Shown: positions 1 to 7,917, numbered from the stretch's first letter. The stretch: DNA of 64,000 nucleotides from PALSA-505 sp963702235 (GCA_963702235.1 CAVPBZ010000016.1:62001-126000), one strand, 5' to 3'. Notes: a model not told the origin generated them from the sequence alone. Translations and numbers: made by a program.

Positions 1-186
1 TGGGACGCCGGCCGGTGATCATCACCGCGCTGGCCGTGGATACGGCGGCGTGCATCCTGTTCTTGCTGGCGCACGGGGTCGGGGCGCTGTTCGCTGCCCG
101 GGCGTTGCAGGGGGTAGCCGTGGGCTTGGCGGCCAACGCGCTCGGCGCCGCGCTGCTAGATCTGCGGCCGGCCGGGAGCCTGGCAC
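1..186 (+). pseudogene. MFS transporter fragment, cut at both ends
   Basis: Frame 3 reads from the window edge as GRRPVIITALAVDTAA and continues to about LLDLRPAGS. This is the conserved loop 2-3 GRRP motif followed by helices 3 and 4 of a 12-14 helix drug/proton antiporter. The stretch aligns by eye with the complete MFS gene at 13959-15233 (LGRRPLILAGLAMTAGA ... AALIDLQPEGS), so the family call is firm. After Gly-Ser the similarity stops and the frame runs into unrelated Pro/Arg-rich sequence. The gene is therefore truncated by deletion at about 181-190. Its 5' part lies outside the window. No function is expected. Confidence 0.75.
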
Positions 187-191
187 CGCTG

Positions 192-324
192 CCGCCGGGC
201 CCGTGCCACCGTGCCACCGTGCTGTTCGATGAGCTTGCCGTTCTTGAATACCGCGCCGGCACGGACCAGCGCGACGAGCGTCGAGGATCTCACCGCGCTG
301 CTGACCTCGGCGGGGGAGCGCTGA
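192..324 (-). pseudogene. Possible amidohydrolase C-terminal remnant
   Basis: On the minus strand one frame reads SSTLVALVRAGAVFKNGKLI, which resembles the last beta-strand region of amidohydrolases ('I...vvkdGkvv'), where the metal-dependent hydrolase barrel returns to its small beta-sandwich. No start codon, metal ligands or barrel are present. It abuts the broken MFS fragment, so 190-325 looks like a deletion scar joining two unrelated gene ends. The call rests on one short motif and is tentative. Confidence 0.3.
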
Positions 325-335
325 GGTCAGGACAG

Positions 336-956
336 TTACCGCTCCCGGACTGCGTAGGTCAGGTGGGTCACCCGCTGCGTCGGCTCCGCGCGGACCGGCT
401 CCAGGGCCACGCGGCCCGCGTCCACGCCCTCGAACAGGCGGATTCCGGAGCCGAACAGCACGGGTGACAGCGCGATCGTGAACTCGTCGATAAGGCCGGC
501 GTTCACGTACTCCAGGATCGTTGCGCCGCCGCCCGCGATGCGGACGTCCCGGTCGCCGGCGGCCTCGCGAGCCTGGTCGAGCGCGGCCTCGATGCCGTCG
601 TTGCCGAAGTGGAAGGTGGTCCCGCCCGGCCGCTCCCAGGGGTCACGCTTCTCGTGCGTCACGACGAAGACCGGCGTGTGGAACGGCGCATCCTCCGGCC
701 ACGCCTGCTCGCCGGCGTCGAACATGTTCTTGCCCATCACGCTCGCGCCGGTGCGCTCGAACGTCTCCCGCGCGATGTCGTTGTCGCGCCCTTCCTCGCC
801 GCCCTCGCCGAGCTTCAGGTTCTCCCGGAAGAACCGCTGCGGGAATATCCACTGCTGCAGTTCCATCCACTGCTGCCCCATCAATTCCCCGAGAGACCCG
901 GGCGCGATGAACCCGTCCAGCGACATCGTCACGCTGAAGAACACCTTCCCGGCCAT
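336..956 (-). CDS. RibD/DHFR-family reductase-like protein
   Basis: 206 aa, starting MAGKVFFSVTMSLDGFIA, the usual N-terminal strand of the RibD C-terminal (DHFR-fold) family. GKNMFDAGE and the IAGGGATILEYVNAGLIDE segment form the NADPH-binding core, where the Gly-rich turn contacts the cofactor phosphates. Length is normal for the family. Most actinobacterial members have no known substrate; they are called 'dihydrofolate reductase family' without evidence of folate reduction. The ATG overlaps the stop of the upstream SRPBCC gene by one base (TGATG), so it is the third gene of an ArsR-SRPBCC-reductase operon. Cytosolic. Confidence 0.88.
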   Translation of the reverse strand: MAGKVFFSVTMSLDGFIAPGSLGELMGQQWMELQQWIFPQRFFRENLKLGEGGEEGRDNDIARETFERTGASVMGKNMFDAGEQAWPEDAPFHTPVFVVTHEKRDPWERPGGTTFHFGNDGIEAALDQAREAAGDRDVRIAGGGATILEYVNAGLIDEFTIALSPVLFGSGIRLFEGVDAGRVALEPVRAEPTQRVTHLTYAVRER

Positions 957-1462
957 CAGTCCTCAACTCCCTTCCGGACGATCTCGGTGACGTAGGCAGC
1001 CAGGTTGCCCAGGGTCTGCTGGCCGCCCTCGATCGCGTGGTACTTCTCGACCGCCTCATCGCGCAGATCCTTGGCGGGGAACACCGTGCGCATCTCGATC
1101 CGGGTCGCCGCGCCGTCGGGCGCGAACGTGAGGACCGACTCGAAGGCGTTCGGGTCGCCGCGGGACTCACCGTGCAGCAGCGCGATCCGCTCCGGCGGGG
1201 CGATCTCGGTCCAGGAGATCCACTCCTGGTAGTCCGTCCCGTCCGGTCCGTGCATCACGAAGTCCCACTCCCCGCCGACGCGGAACTCGAACGCCCGCGT
1301 GGTGGTGGTGAACCCGTCCGGGCCCCACCACCGCGACAGGTGCCGCACCTCGGTGAACGCCTCGAACACCAGCTCCCGTGGGGCACTGATCACCCGGGAG
1401 ATCACGATCTCGCGGTCGGCCGTCGCTGACTGCGCCGGCGCGTCCGGTCCTGTCGCTGCCAT
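956..1462 (-). CDS. SRPBCC (AHSA1-type) domain protein
   Basis: 168 aa START-like helix-grip fold protein of the AHSA1/CalC group. Visible hallmarks are EIVISRVISAPRELVFEAFT near residue 19, WWGPDGFTTTT, the central strand WDFVMHGPDGTDYQEW and the C-terminal helix with GGQQTLGNLAAYV. These proteins bind hydrophobic ligands or act as chaperone-like partners; the ligand cannot be read from sequence. Pairing with an upstream ArsR gene is a common actinobacterial arrangement. It starts 3 nt downstream of the ArsR stop and overlaps the following RibD-like gene by one base. Confidence 0.88.
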   Translation of the reverse strand: MAATGPDAPAQSATADREIVISRVISAPRELVFEAFTEVRHLSRWWGPDGFTTTTRAFEFRVGGEWDFVMHGPDGTDYQEWISWTEIAPPERIALLHGESRGDPNAFESVLTFAPDGAATRIEMRTVFPAKDLRDEAVEKYHAIEGGQQTLGNLAAYVTEIVRKGVED

Positions 1463-1465
1463 CAG

Positions 1466-1807
1466 CTACTCCTCCTGCCTTGCCTGCTTGAGGTCCTGCA
1501 CGTACGCGTCCAGCCGGTCGAAGCTCTCGTTCCAGAACCGCTCGAACCCGCCGGCCCACTCGTGGACCGGTCGCAGCCCGCGGGCCTCAAGGCCGTACAG
1601 CCGCTGCTTGCCTGCCTTGCGGTCCCGCACCAGCCCGACCTCCCGGAGCACCCGCAGGTGTTTGGACGCCCCCGGCTGGGTCATCCCCAGCTCCTCGGCC
1701 AGCTCGGTCACCGGCCGCTCACCCGCCCGCAGCAGCACCAGGATCTCCCGGCGCTGCGGCTCGGCGATCGCGTTGAAGACGTCTGACGTCGTCGCTGCTC
1801 GTGCCAT
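1466..1807 (-). CDS. ArsR-family winged-helix repressor
   Basis: 113 aa from ATG 1807. The domain runs from FNAIAEPQRREILVLLRAGE through the recognition region ELAEELGMTQPGASKHLRVL to the wing LVRDRKAGKQRLYGLEARGL, all typical of ArsR-type regulators paired with SRPBCC proteins. No Cys-rich metal site (CxC) is visible, so metal sensing is unlikely. An in-frame ATG at 1834 would add nine residues, but that stretch is a perfect 16-bp palindrome, which I read as its own operator, so I prefer 1807. It probably autoregulates the three-gene operon. Confidence 0.88.
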   Translation of the reverse strand: MARAATTSDVFNAIAEPQRREILVLLRAGERPVTELAEELGMTQPGASKHLRVLREVGLVRDRKAGKQRLYGLEARGLRPVHEWAGGFERFWNESFDRLDAYVQDLKQARQEE

Positions 1808-1818
1808 GGCGCCATCAT

Positions 1819-1834
1819 ATGCCGATATCGGCAT
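1819..1834. promoter_or_regulatory. Perfect palindrome, ArsR operator candidate
   Basis: ATGCCGATATCGGCAT is a 16-bp perfect palindrome 12 nt upstream of the preferred ArsR start. Dimeric ArsR repressors bind such short dyads over their own promoter. Assignment to this regulator is inference from position. Confidence 0.7.
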
Positions 1835-1978
1835 GCGTCAAGCCGGAGGAATCAGGCGGTGCGCCCCTTCGATCGACTCGATTCGAAGACCACGTGATCA
1901 GACATGACGTCGGCAACAGTACGGGGTAGCGTCACGGAAGGCTCCGGCCGGACGACTCGGTCCGCCCGGCGGGCCACC

Positions 1979-2188
1979 CTAACCGCTACATGGGACGATC
2001 GTGGTGACCAGGCCGCGGATCACCATCGCGTCGCCGAGCTCCAGTCCGAGAAAGGCCGACGGGTCGGTTCGGGGGTCCAGGCAGGTGATCACGTAGACCG
2101 GGTACTTCGCGACGATGCTGGCTGCCTCGTGGGCGCCGGTGGCGGCGAAGTCCTTGTTCCGCCGCAGGAGCGGGTCGATGTTAGCCAT
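1979..2188 (-). pseudogene. Truncated beta-carbonic anhydrase
   Basis: From ATG 2188 the frame reads MANIDPLLRRNKDF, then YVITCLDPRTDPSAFLGLELGDAMVIR. This is the N-terminal third of the small actinobacterial beta-carbonic anhydrases. Cys36 (first zinc ligand) and the Asp38/Arg40 dyad (C-x-D-x-R) are intact. The expected 'RNAGGRVT' is missing, and the frame ends after 69 residues instead of about 160-200. The His-x2-Cys zinc ligands are absent, so the product cannot bind zinc normally. The gene is divergent from the MarR gene at 2286, and its promoter side looks intact. Confidence 0.75.
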
Positions 2189-2227
2189 GTCCTGCGTCCT
2201 CTGCATCGGCAGCTTTTGTTGTAGGTA

Positions 2228-2243
2228 CACTATTGCTAAAGTG
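2228..2243. promoter_or_regulatory. Imperfect palindrome between carbonic anhydrase remnant and marR
   Basis: CACTATTGCTAAAGTG matches its own reverse complement at 12 of 16 positions and sits midway in the 97-bp divergent intergenic region, which is AT-rich compared with its surroundings. A flanking TACAC...GTGTA repeat extends the symmetry. It is a plausible MarR operator serving both directions. Confidence 0.45.
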
Positions 2244-2285
2244 GTGTAGCTGCAACACGGCAGCCGTGAAGATCCGGGGACGCGA

Positions 2286-2795
2286 ATGGAGCAGCGCACG
2301 ATCGCCGATGACCTCGCCGGGGAGGTCATCGGCGCCTGCCTCGGCATGCGTGTTGCCCGGCTGCACCGCGTCGTCGCCCGCGTTTACGAGCGGGCGCTGC
2401 AGACGGCGGGGCTCTCCCTGCCCCAGATGGAGATCCTCACCGTGCTGATCAGCGCCACCGGCCCGGTGAGGCCGGCGGCCCTGGCTACCAGGCTGATGGC
2501 GGAGCGCTCCACCGTCAGCCGGAACCTCGCCCTGATGCAGAAGAGAGGCTGGGTCACCGTTGCCGAGACCTCGCCCGCCGGACGGGCGATGTCAGTGACC
2601 ATCACCGGCACCGGAGTAGCCGCGTTTACTGGCGCGTGCACCGCGTGGCGCAGCGCACAAACCAGTGCGGCGAGGATACTCGGCCCAGCCGCGGCCTCCA
2701 CACTCGACCAGTGGCTCGACCTCCCCACGGAATCGCCAGCGGAAGCGACAACTCTCGGCCCACGGAGCAGCGCACAAGCAGGGGAAGAACGATGA
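2286..2795 (+). CDS. MarR-family transcriptional regulator
   Basis: 169 aa. The winged-helix core is visible: LHRVVARVYERALQTAGLSL (helix 1), MEILTVLISATGPVRPAALA, the recognition segment ERSTVSRNLALMQKRGWV, and the wing VTVAETSPAGRAMSVTITGTG. Length and order fit MarR. It probably represses itself and the divergent gene through the dyad at 2228-2243. Its stop overlaps the start of the next gene (ATGA at 2792-2795), so the hydrolase remnant and DUF302 gene form its operon. The C-terminal tail after about residue 140 is low-complexity and not conserved. Ligand unknown. Confidence 0.85.
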   Translation: MEQRTIADDLAGEVIGACLGMRVARLHRVVARVYERALQTAGLSLPQMEILTVLISATGPVRPAALATRLMAERSTVSRNLALMQKRGWVTVAETSPAGRAMSVTITGTGVAAFTGACTAWRSAQTSAARILGPAAASTLDQWLDLPTESPAEATTLGPRSSAQAGEER

Positions 2796-3274
2796 CTGGC
2801 AGAACGGTTGTGACCATGACATATGCAGAGCTCCCGAACAAGCTCGTCAGCGCCGCGAACGGCGTTGGCGGCTCGTCCGGGGAAACGCCGGACACCGCGG
2901 GGCAGATGGCGCGCGATGCCATCGCGTTCGTCACCGCCCTGGGGTTGGGCCCGGTGGACATCCTGGGGTTCTCGATCGGCAGCTTCGTCGCGCAGCAAAT
3001 CGCGCTGATCCGGCCCGCGATCGTCCGCAGGGTGGTCTTGGCGTCCTCGGCGCCGGAAGGTGCGGCCGGGATGCACGGCTGGGCGCCGGAGGTCATCGGC
3101 GTGGCCAACGGCGACAGTGACCCGATGATCCGGCCGCACTACTCACACCTGCTCGCGGGCCTGATCCCGCAAGCCCGGGTGAAGATCTACCCCGACTCCG
3201 CGCACGGGTTCCTGTTCCAGCACCACGCCGAGTTCGCCGGTGATGTCGATGAATTCCTGACTGGACCGGTGTAA
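2792..3274 (+). pseudogene. Alpha/beta hydrolase with two internal deletions
   Basis: 160 aa in an open frame, against about 270 aa for the family. The N-terminal strands and oxyanion loop (HG motif) are gone; the sequence joins the family at NGVGGSSGETPDTAGQMARD. The nucleophile elbow LGFSIGS is present. A stretch of roughly 80 residues (cap domain) is missing between GWAPEVIGV and ANGDSDPMI, and the sequence then resumes with the acid strand and the histidine loop DSAHGFL. Ser, Asp and His survive, but the fold core and lid do not. Translational coupling to marR (ATGA) and to DUF302 (TAATG) is preserved. A functional mini-protein cannot be excluded. Confidence 0.7.
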
Positions 3275-3795
3275 TGGGCATCGGCTCGTTCCCGCACCAG
3301 GTCACCCGGCTGGTCTTCGACACCGGCCAGCCGTATGAGCAGTTCCGCGCCCGGTACGAGGCCGCGGTCCCGGCGCTCGACCAGAAGCGCCTGGCGGAAT
3401 CCGCCGCGCGCGGCGCCGCCTGGCCCGAGGTCGTCGCGGACGCCGACGCCTCGGCCCCGCACGGCTTCCTCATCTTCTGGCGCCTCGACACGACGCCGGT
3501 GATGAGCCTGGCCGGCAACACCACGCGGTGCACCGCCTACCTCATGGGCAACCACACAATCGCCGAGCAGATGTACCGGCACGACCCGGCGGTCATGCTG
3601 TACGTGCCGTTGCGCACTGTCATCTACGCCGGCCCCGATGACCGCGCGCTCTTCGCCGCCGACCAGCCCAGCACAGAGGTCGCCAGCTTGGGCCTCGCCC
3701 CGGTCACCCAGGTGGGCCTCGACCTCGACCGCAAGCTCACCGCCCTGCTCGACGCGCTTGACGTCCCGGCAAGCGAACTCGGTGGCTCGGCCTGA
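3274..3795 (+). CDS. DUF302 domain protein
   Basis: 173 aa, start overlapping the previous stop by one base. Recognisable features are the N-terminal amphipathic segment EQFRARYEAAVP, the central strand DTTPVMSLAGNTTRCTAYLMGN, and IAEQMYRHDPAVMLYVPLRTVI, which match DUF302, a small alpha/beta fold of unknown activity. The last 40 residues, DRKLTALLDALDVP, are a typical C-terminal helix. No signal peptide or membrane segment. It is the last gene of the MarR operon and is followed by a strong hairpin at 3867-3905. Function unknown. Confidence 0.82.
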   Translation: MGIGSFPHQVTRLVFDTGQPYEQFRARYEAAVPALDQKRLAESAARGAAWPEVVADADASAPHGFLIFWRLDTTPVMSLAGNTTRCTAYLMGNHTIAEQMYRHDPAVMLYVPLRTVIYAGPDDRALFAADQPSTEVASLGLAPVTQVGLDLDRKLTALLDALDVPASELGGSA

Positions 3796-3866
3796 CAAGC
3801 TACAAGGAGAGAATATGCGCAGTCCGCCGTGATCGGATCGGTCGGCGGCACGGCACGGGCTCTGCC

Positions 3867-3905
3867 GGTGGCGTGGTCATCGAACCGGACGATGACCACG
3901 CCACC
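3867..3905. terminator. Bidirectional hairpin between convergent genes
   Basis: A 16-bp perfect stem (left arm GGTGGCGTGGTCATCG) with a 7-nt loop lies between the DUF302 gene and the convergent secreted-protein gene at 3924. It lacks a U-tract on either side but is strong and symmetric, as is common for shared terminators in high-GC genomes. Confidence 0.75.
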
Positions 3906-3923
3906 CACTGACCTCGGTCATGG

Positions 3924-4580
3924 CTATCCGGCTGCCGCCTTGACGCCGCGAGCGGCGGACGGGCTGAGCGTGACGGTGCCGTCGATGCTCTCGATGTAGC
4001 CGGTCCTGACCTTGCTGCAGCCTCTGACGTCCCGCGCGGTGGTATAGAGAGCGCGGAACACGTATGTGCCGCTGCCTGCCAGGCCGGAGAACCGGCCGGT
4101 CGCGTCGATGACACTGAACGGTCCCGTCTGGTCGATGGTTCCCACGCACGTCTGGGCGTTGAAGCGGGCACTGGGATGCCCGGCACTGTGGTCGATGCGG
4201 AAGCCACCTCCGGCGAAGGTCGCGTCGTCGATGGCTCGCCCCGGGTGCTCGGTGCCCCCGGCGTCGACAACGCCGGTGATGATGATGGTGCCCGTGCCGG
4301 ACGGGTCGGTCGATGCGACATGGAAGTACTCGGTGCGGGCGGATCGCGACGGCGCCCAGGGGCCCGGGGCAGACTCCGCCCATCCAGGGCCTGAGGACCA
4401 GGGGCCATCGCTCATCGGGAGCGCCGCGGGCGTGGCCTTGGCTGTTGTGGTCTCGGCCGAGGATGTGCCAGCGGAGGCTGCGAACGTCGCGCCGAGAATG
4501 ACTGATGCGGCGGCGGCGGCCAGGATCGGGCGGGATGACCTGTGCCGGCGATGAGGCTTCGGTGTGGGCGGGAGATTCAT
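3924..4580 (-). CDS. Secreted protein of unknown function
   Basis: 218 aa with a Tat/Sec-like N-terminus: an Arg/His-rich n-region (RRHRSSR), a hydrophobic core PILAAAAASVILGATFAASA and an Ala-x-Ala-like cleavage site near residue 42. The mature part is a predicted beta-sandwich/barrel. GTGTIIITGVVDAGGTEH and the strand ATGRFSGLAGSGTYVFRALY resemble small allene-oxide-cyclase/dirigent-like barrels, but the match is loose. Two Cys residues, in NAQTCVGTI and RGCSKV, may form a disulfide. RBS AGGAG lies upstream of the ATG. It probably shares a transcript with the DUF6069 gene upstream. No enzyme motif seen. Confidence 0.7.
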   Translation of the reverse strand: MNLPPTPKPHRRHRSSRPILAAAAASVILGATFAASAGTSSAETTTAKATPAALPMSDGPWSSGPGWAESAPGPWAPSRSARTEYFHVASTDPSGTGTIIITGVVDAGGTEHPGRAIDDATFAGGGFRIDHSAGHPSARFNAQTCVGTIDQTGPFSVIDATGRFSGLAGSGTYVFRALYTTARDVRGCSKVRTGYIESIDGTVTLSPSAARGVKAAAG

Positions 4581-4722
4581 CTCGTGCTCCTGTCGGTCGG
4601 TTGGCTGGCCCGGTTTGAGCGGGCCGGTGTCGTGCCGCGAACTTGCTCATGCGCGGCAGGTTTGGGCAAGGACCCGTCGTGCAGCCGGGGTGGTCGGGCC
4701 GTCCTGGCGTCGTGATGCGCTG

Positions 4723-5145
4723 TCAGCGCGGCCGCGCGGTGCGCGCCATGGCGGGGATCACGGCGGCCCCGACAGTCGCGTGCATCACGACAAGGCCGGC
4801 GACGGCTGAGGTGGTCGTCGCGACGGCCAGCGGCAGCGCCAGCGACGCAGCCAGCGCCGCCAGCGCGATGGTGGTCCAGAGGAGCCGGGCATGCGGGGTA
4901 TGCCGCTCGAGCAGGGCGAGCAGCAGCCAGCCGAGCAGCGAGGCAGCCACGGTGACGCCGAGGACCTGGCCGGCCGCGATCGTCTGGATGTGGCCGGTGC
5001 CGAAGCGGAAGTTCAGGTGGATGCCCAGCAGGGGGACTTCCACGATCCAGGCGACGGCGGCGGCCAGTGCGCCGCCCGCGGCGCACAGCGCCCGGGCGCG
5101 GCCTTGCTTGATGTCCGGCACGGCGGGGGCAGTGGTGGTGAGCAT
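4723..5145 (-). CDS. DUF6069 four-helix membrane protein
   Basis: 140 aa with four hydrophobic segments: ALCAAGGALAAAVAWIVEVP, TIAAGQVLGVTVAASLLGWL, WTTIALAALAASLALPLAV and VAGLVVMHATVGAAVIPAM. The IQTIAAGQV segment and a conserved His in the last helix are as in actinobacterial DUF6069 proteins. These are small inner-membrane proteins with no assigned role. RBS AAGGAG sits 8 nt before the ATG. The gene is divergent from the histidine kinase at 5347 across about 200 bp. Confidence 0.75.
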   Translation of the reverse strand: MLTTTAPAVPDIKQGRARALCAAGGALAAAVAWIVEVPLLGIHLNFRFGTGHIQTIAAGQVLGVTVAASLLGWLLLALLERHTPHARLLWTTIALAALAASLALPLAVATTTSAVAGLVVMHATVGAAVIPAMARTARPR

Positions 5146-5331
5146 GTGCGTACTCCTTCATGTGGCTGGCGGCGCCCGGTTGCGCGGCTGATCACGAGGC
5201 TGTCCGGGGCTGAGGTAATCGGGCATCGTCCTGCTGGCGTCCGGTGAGCTACCGCACCGGCAGCAGCGGGTACTCCCAGCGCAGTAGCTCGCCCCGCCTG
5301 CGCAGCGACGATGGCACCGGCCCGGTGCCGG

Positions 5332-5337
5332 TATACG
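5332..5337 (+). promoter_or_regulatory. -10 element implying a leaderless kinase transcript
   Basis: TATACG lies 9 nt before ATG 5347, and no ribosome-binding site lies between them. This geometry suggests transcription starts at or within a few bases of the start codon. It also argues against the longer in-frame start at 5311. No clear -35 element was identified. Confidence 0.45.
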
Positions 5338-5346
5338 CTCCGGTTG

Positions 5347-6690
5347 ATGGGCATCAAAAGCGTGGTCAGGCTGCCGCGGCACTGGGTGGAGGCTGCGGGC
5401 GTAGTGCTGGTGACCGCACTGGCCGTGGTCGGCGCCTACGTCGAGGCCAACCCGGTGCACCGCTACGGGGGCCTGCACCTGACCAGCCACCCGCCGCCGG
5501 CCGCTTACCTGCTGCTGGCGGTGCCTGCCCTCGCCCTGATCTGGCGCAACAGCCACCCGGTCGAGGTGCTCGCGCTTGCCGTGGGCGGCGCGGTCGGATG
5601 GGCGGCGCTGGGCCAGATCGACGGTGCCGGGCTCGTTCCGGTCATCGTCGGCCTTTACCGGGTCGCGCTGACCCGCGCGCGGCGCATCGCAGTTGCCGCC
5701 GGGCTCGCCGGGGCGGCGGCTATCTTCGTGACCGAGGGGCTGCTCGGGCCTTTCGGCTGGTTCGGCGGCCCGAACGCCACGATGTGGCCAGAGCTGCTCG
5801 CAGCCGGCGCGGTCGGCGCGTACGTGGCGGCGCGCCGCCAGTGGCTGGCCGCCGAGGCTGACCGGGCGGCGCGGGCCGAGCAGACCCAGGAGGAGGAAAC
5901 CCGCAGGCGCGTCGACGCCGAGCGAATGCGGATCGCGCGCGAGCTGCACGACGTGGTCGCGCACTCAATGGCGATGATCAACGTCCAGGCCACGGCGGCG
6001 AGCATGCAGCTGGCCGCCGATCCCGCGAGCGCGGCCGAGGCGATCCAGGCGATCCGCAGGGCCAGCAAGTCCGGGCTGCGCGAGCTGCGGACCATACTTG
6101 AGGTGCTGCGGCAGGTCGACGGCGGGAGCGCTGCGGTGCCGGACCTGCGCGCCCTCGCCGCGCTCGTCGAGGCGACCAGCGCCGCTGGCACGCCGACCAC
6201 GCTGGAGTCGGCCGAGCTGCCAGTCGCGCTGCCGCCGCCGGTCGCGCTGGCCGTCTACCGCATCGTGCAGGAGTCGCTCACCAACGTGGTGCGTCACGCC
6301 GGCCGGGTCGCCGCGACCGTGGGCCTGCGGCAAGACGGCGGATACCTGTATGTGGACGTGGTCAACGACGGCGGGGCCGCGCCCGCGGCCTTCAGTGACG
6401 GGACCGGCGCGGGACTGGCCGGAATGCGAGAGCGGGCGGCCGCTCTAGGCGGCACCCTGGACGCCGGGCCGCGTCCCGGCGGCGGGTTCGCCGTCCACGC
6501 CCGGCTGCCGGTGGCAGCCGTCCCCGCCCGAGAACCACAGGCCGCCGCGGGCCCGGCAGGCACGGGAGGCACCGCCGCGGTCCCGGACGGCGGGGCCGCG
6601 GGTCGCGAACCGGCCACTGTCAGCCAGGACGCTGGTAGCGCAGGACACGCTGACGGGCCGGGCGCCCGGCCGATCGCGAGCCGGCCGTGA
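5347..6690 (+). CDS. NarL-type sensor histidine kinase (HisKA_3)
   Basis: 447 aa from ATG 5347. N-terminal membrane module of four to five hydrophobic segments (residues about 12-160), then a short coiled linker AARAEQTQEEETRRRVDAER and the HisKA_3 dimerisation box RIARELHDVVAHSMAMI with phospho-acceptor His201. The HATPase N-box reads IVQESLTNVVRHAG, followed by VVNDGG and GAGLAGMRERAAALGG (G boxes). The tail from about residue 390 is Ala/Gly/Pro-rich and variable. No extracytoplasmic sensor domain, so it probably senses a membrane-linked signal. The stop overlaps the GTG of the response regulator (GTGA), so the two form one operon. Confidence 0.93.
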   Translation: MGIKSVVRLPRHWVEAAGVVLVTALAVVGAYVEANPVHRYGGLHLTSHPPPAAYLLLAVPALALIWRNSHPVEVLALAVGGAVGWAALGQIDGAGLVPVIVGLYRVALTRARRIAVAAGLAGAAAIFVTEGLLGPFGWFGGPNATMWPELLAAGAVGAYVAARRQWLAAEADRAARAEQTQEEETRRRVDAERMRIARELHDVVAHSMAMINVQATAASMQLAADPASAAEAIQAIRRASKSGLRELRTILEVLRQVDGGSAAVPDLRALAALVEATSAAGTPTTLESAELPVALPPPVALAVYRIVQESLTNVVRHAGRVAATVGLRQDGGYLYVDVVNDGGAAPAAFSDGTGAGLAGMRERAAALGGTLDAGPRPGGGFAVHARLPVAAVPAREPQAAAGPAGTGGTAAVPDGGAAGREPATVSQDAGSAGHADGPGARPIASRP

Positions 6691-7352
6691 TCAGGGTCCT
6701 GCTCGCCGACGACCAGGCCCTCGTCCGGGCCGGCTTCCGGGTCCTGGCCGGCTCGGCGCCCGACATCGAGGTCGTCGGGGAGGCCGCGGACGGGGCGGCT
6801 GCGGTCGATCTGGCCCGCTCGCTGCGGGCCGAGGTGGTGCTGATGGACATCCGCATGCCTGGCACCGACGGGCTGGAGGCAACCCGGCAGATCGTCGCCG
6901 ACCCCGAGCTGAGCGGCGTACGCGTCATCATCCTCACCACCTTCGAGGCGGACGAGTATGTCTTCGAGGCGATCCGCGCCGGGGCGAGCGGCTTCCTGGT
7001 CAAGGACACCGAGCCGGAGGACCTCATCAGCGCCATCCGGGTGGTCGCCCGCGGTGATGCCCTGCTGTCGCCGAGCGTCACCCGCACGCTGATCTCCAGC
7101 ATCGCCGGCCGCGGTCCGGCCCAGCCAGTCAACGCCTCCGTGCTGTCGGTACTCACCGACCGGGAGCGGGAGGTACTCGCCCGGGTCGCTGCGGGCATGA
7201 GCAATGACGAGATCGCTGCGGCCCTGTTCATGAGCCCGCTGACCGCCAAGACCCACGTTAACCGGATGATGGCCAAGCTCGGCGCGCGAGACCGGGCCCA
7301 GCTGGTCGTGATCGCGTACGAGACCGGCCTGGTCCGGCCGGGCCTGTCCTGA
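6687..7352 (+). CDS. NarL/FixJ-family response regulator
   Basis: 221 aa, GTG start overlapping the kinase stop. Receiver domain residues 1-120: acidic pair DD at 8-9, phospho-acceptor Asp54 in VVLMDIRMPG, Thr in ILTTFEADEY, Lys in LVKDTEPEDL. The C-terminal LuxR HTH runs TDREREVLARVAAGMSNDEI to SPLTAKTHVNRMMAKLGARD. All phosphorylation residues are intact. It is the cognate partner of the adjacent kinase. Target genes cannot be read from the window; the divergent DUF6069/secreted-protein pair is a candidate by proximity. Confidence 0.94.
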   Translation: MIRVLLADDQALVRAGFRVLAGSAPDIEVVGEAADGAAAVDLARSLRAEVVLMDIRMPGTDGLEATRQIVADPELSGVRVIILTTFEADEYVFEAIRAGASGFLVKDTEPEDLISAIRVVARGDALLSPSVTRTLISSIAGRGPAQPVNASVLSVLTDREREVLARVAAGMSNDEIAAALFMSPLTAKTHVNRMMAKLGARDRAQLVVIAYETGLVRPGLS

Positions 7353-7357
7353 GGCCC
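7340..7357 (+). terminator. Hairpin overlapping the response-regulator stop
   Basis: GGGCCT, 6-nt loop, AGGCCC: a perfect 6-bp GC stem containing the TGA of the response regulator. No U-tract. Weak evidence for termination. Confidence 0.35.
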
Positions 7358-7519
7358 GCCCGCAACCCCGGCGATGCCTCGGCAGGGACAGCGGCTAGGA
7401 GCTTCCCTGCGCGACGGTCTCGGAGCCAGCTGAGTGATTTCATGTCGAGAAGCTCTGACCGGCTCCGCTCACCAGGTGAAGGGCCACGACAGGCGCGGCC
7501 CAGGACACGGGAGACCACC

Positions 7520-7917
7520 ATGCCGAAGTACCTGCTCCTCAAGCACTACCGCGGCGGCCCGGCGCCGCACCGTCCCGCGCCCCCGATGACCAGTGGGCCC
7601 CCGAGGACGTGGAGGCGCACATGAGCTTCCTCAAGCACGTCAGCGAGCTGCTCGAGGAGAACGGCGAGTACGTCGACGCGCAGGCGCTCACCTGGGTGCG
7701 CTACGGCGGCCCGGACGCCGCGGCCGTCACCACCGACGGCCCGCTGCCCGAGACCAGCGATCTCGTGGCGGGCTGGTACATGATCGACGTCGAGTCGCAC
7801 GAGCGCGCGGTCGAGCTCGCGGCCTACGTCTCCTCCGAGCCCGGCCCGGGCGGCGAGCCGCTGTACGAGTGGATCGACGTCCGGGAGGTCATGTCCGATG
7901 CGCCCTCGGACGACTGA
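7520..7917 (+). pseudogene. YCII/DGPF-family protein, frameshifted
   Basis: From ATG 7520 (RBS GGGAG) the frame reads MPKYLLLKHYRGGPAPHRP, the start of the YCII-related family. Near 7575-7590 the coding frame shifts; the remainder, read from about 7594, gives DVEAHMSFLKHVSELLEENG, ALTWVRYGGPDAAAVTTDGP and EPLYEWIDVREVM, covering the rest of the roughly 130-aa domain. The reading frame is therefore complete but broken by a small indel in a C-rich run. The family usually sits next to an ECF42 sigma factor, and a remnant of one follows directly. Either real decay or a sequencing error in the homopolymer. Confidence 0.8.

Noticed and set aside
1904..2224. Plus-strand ORF of 106 codons
   Set aside because: Antisense to the carbonic anhydrase remnant, which shows the C-x-D-x-R zinc motif.
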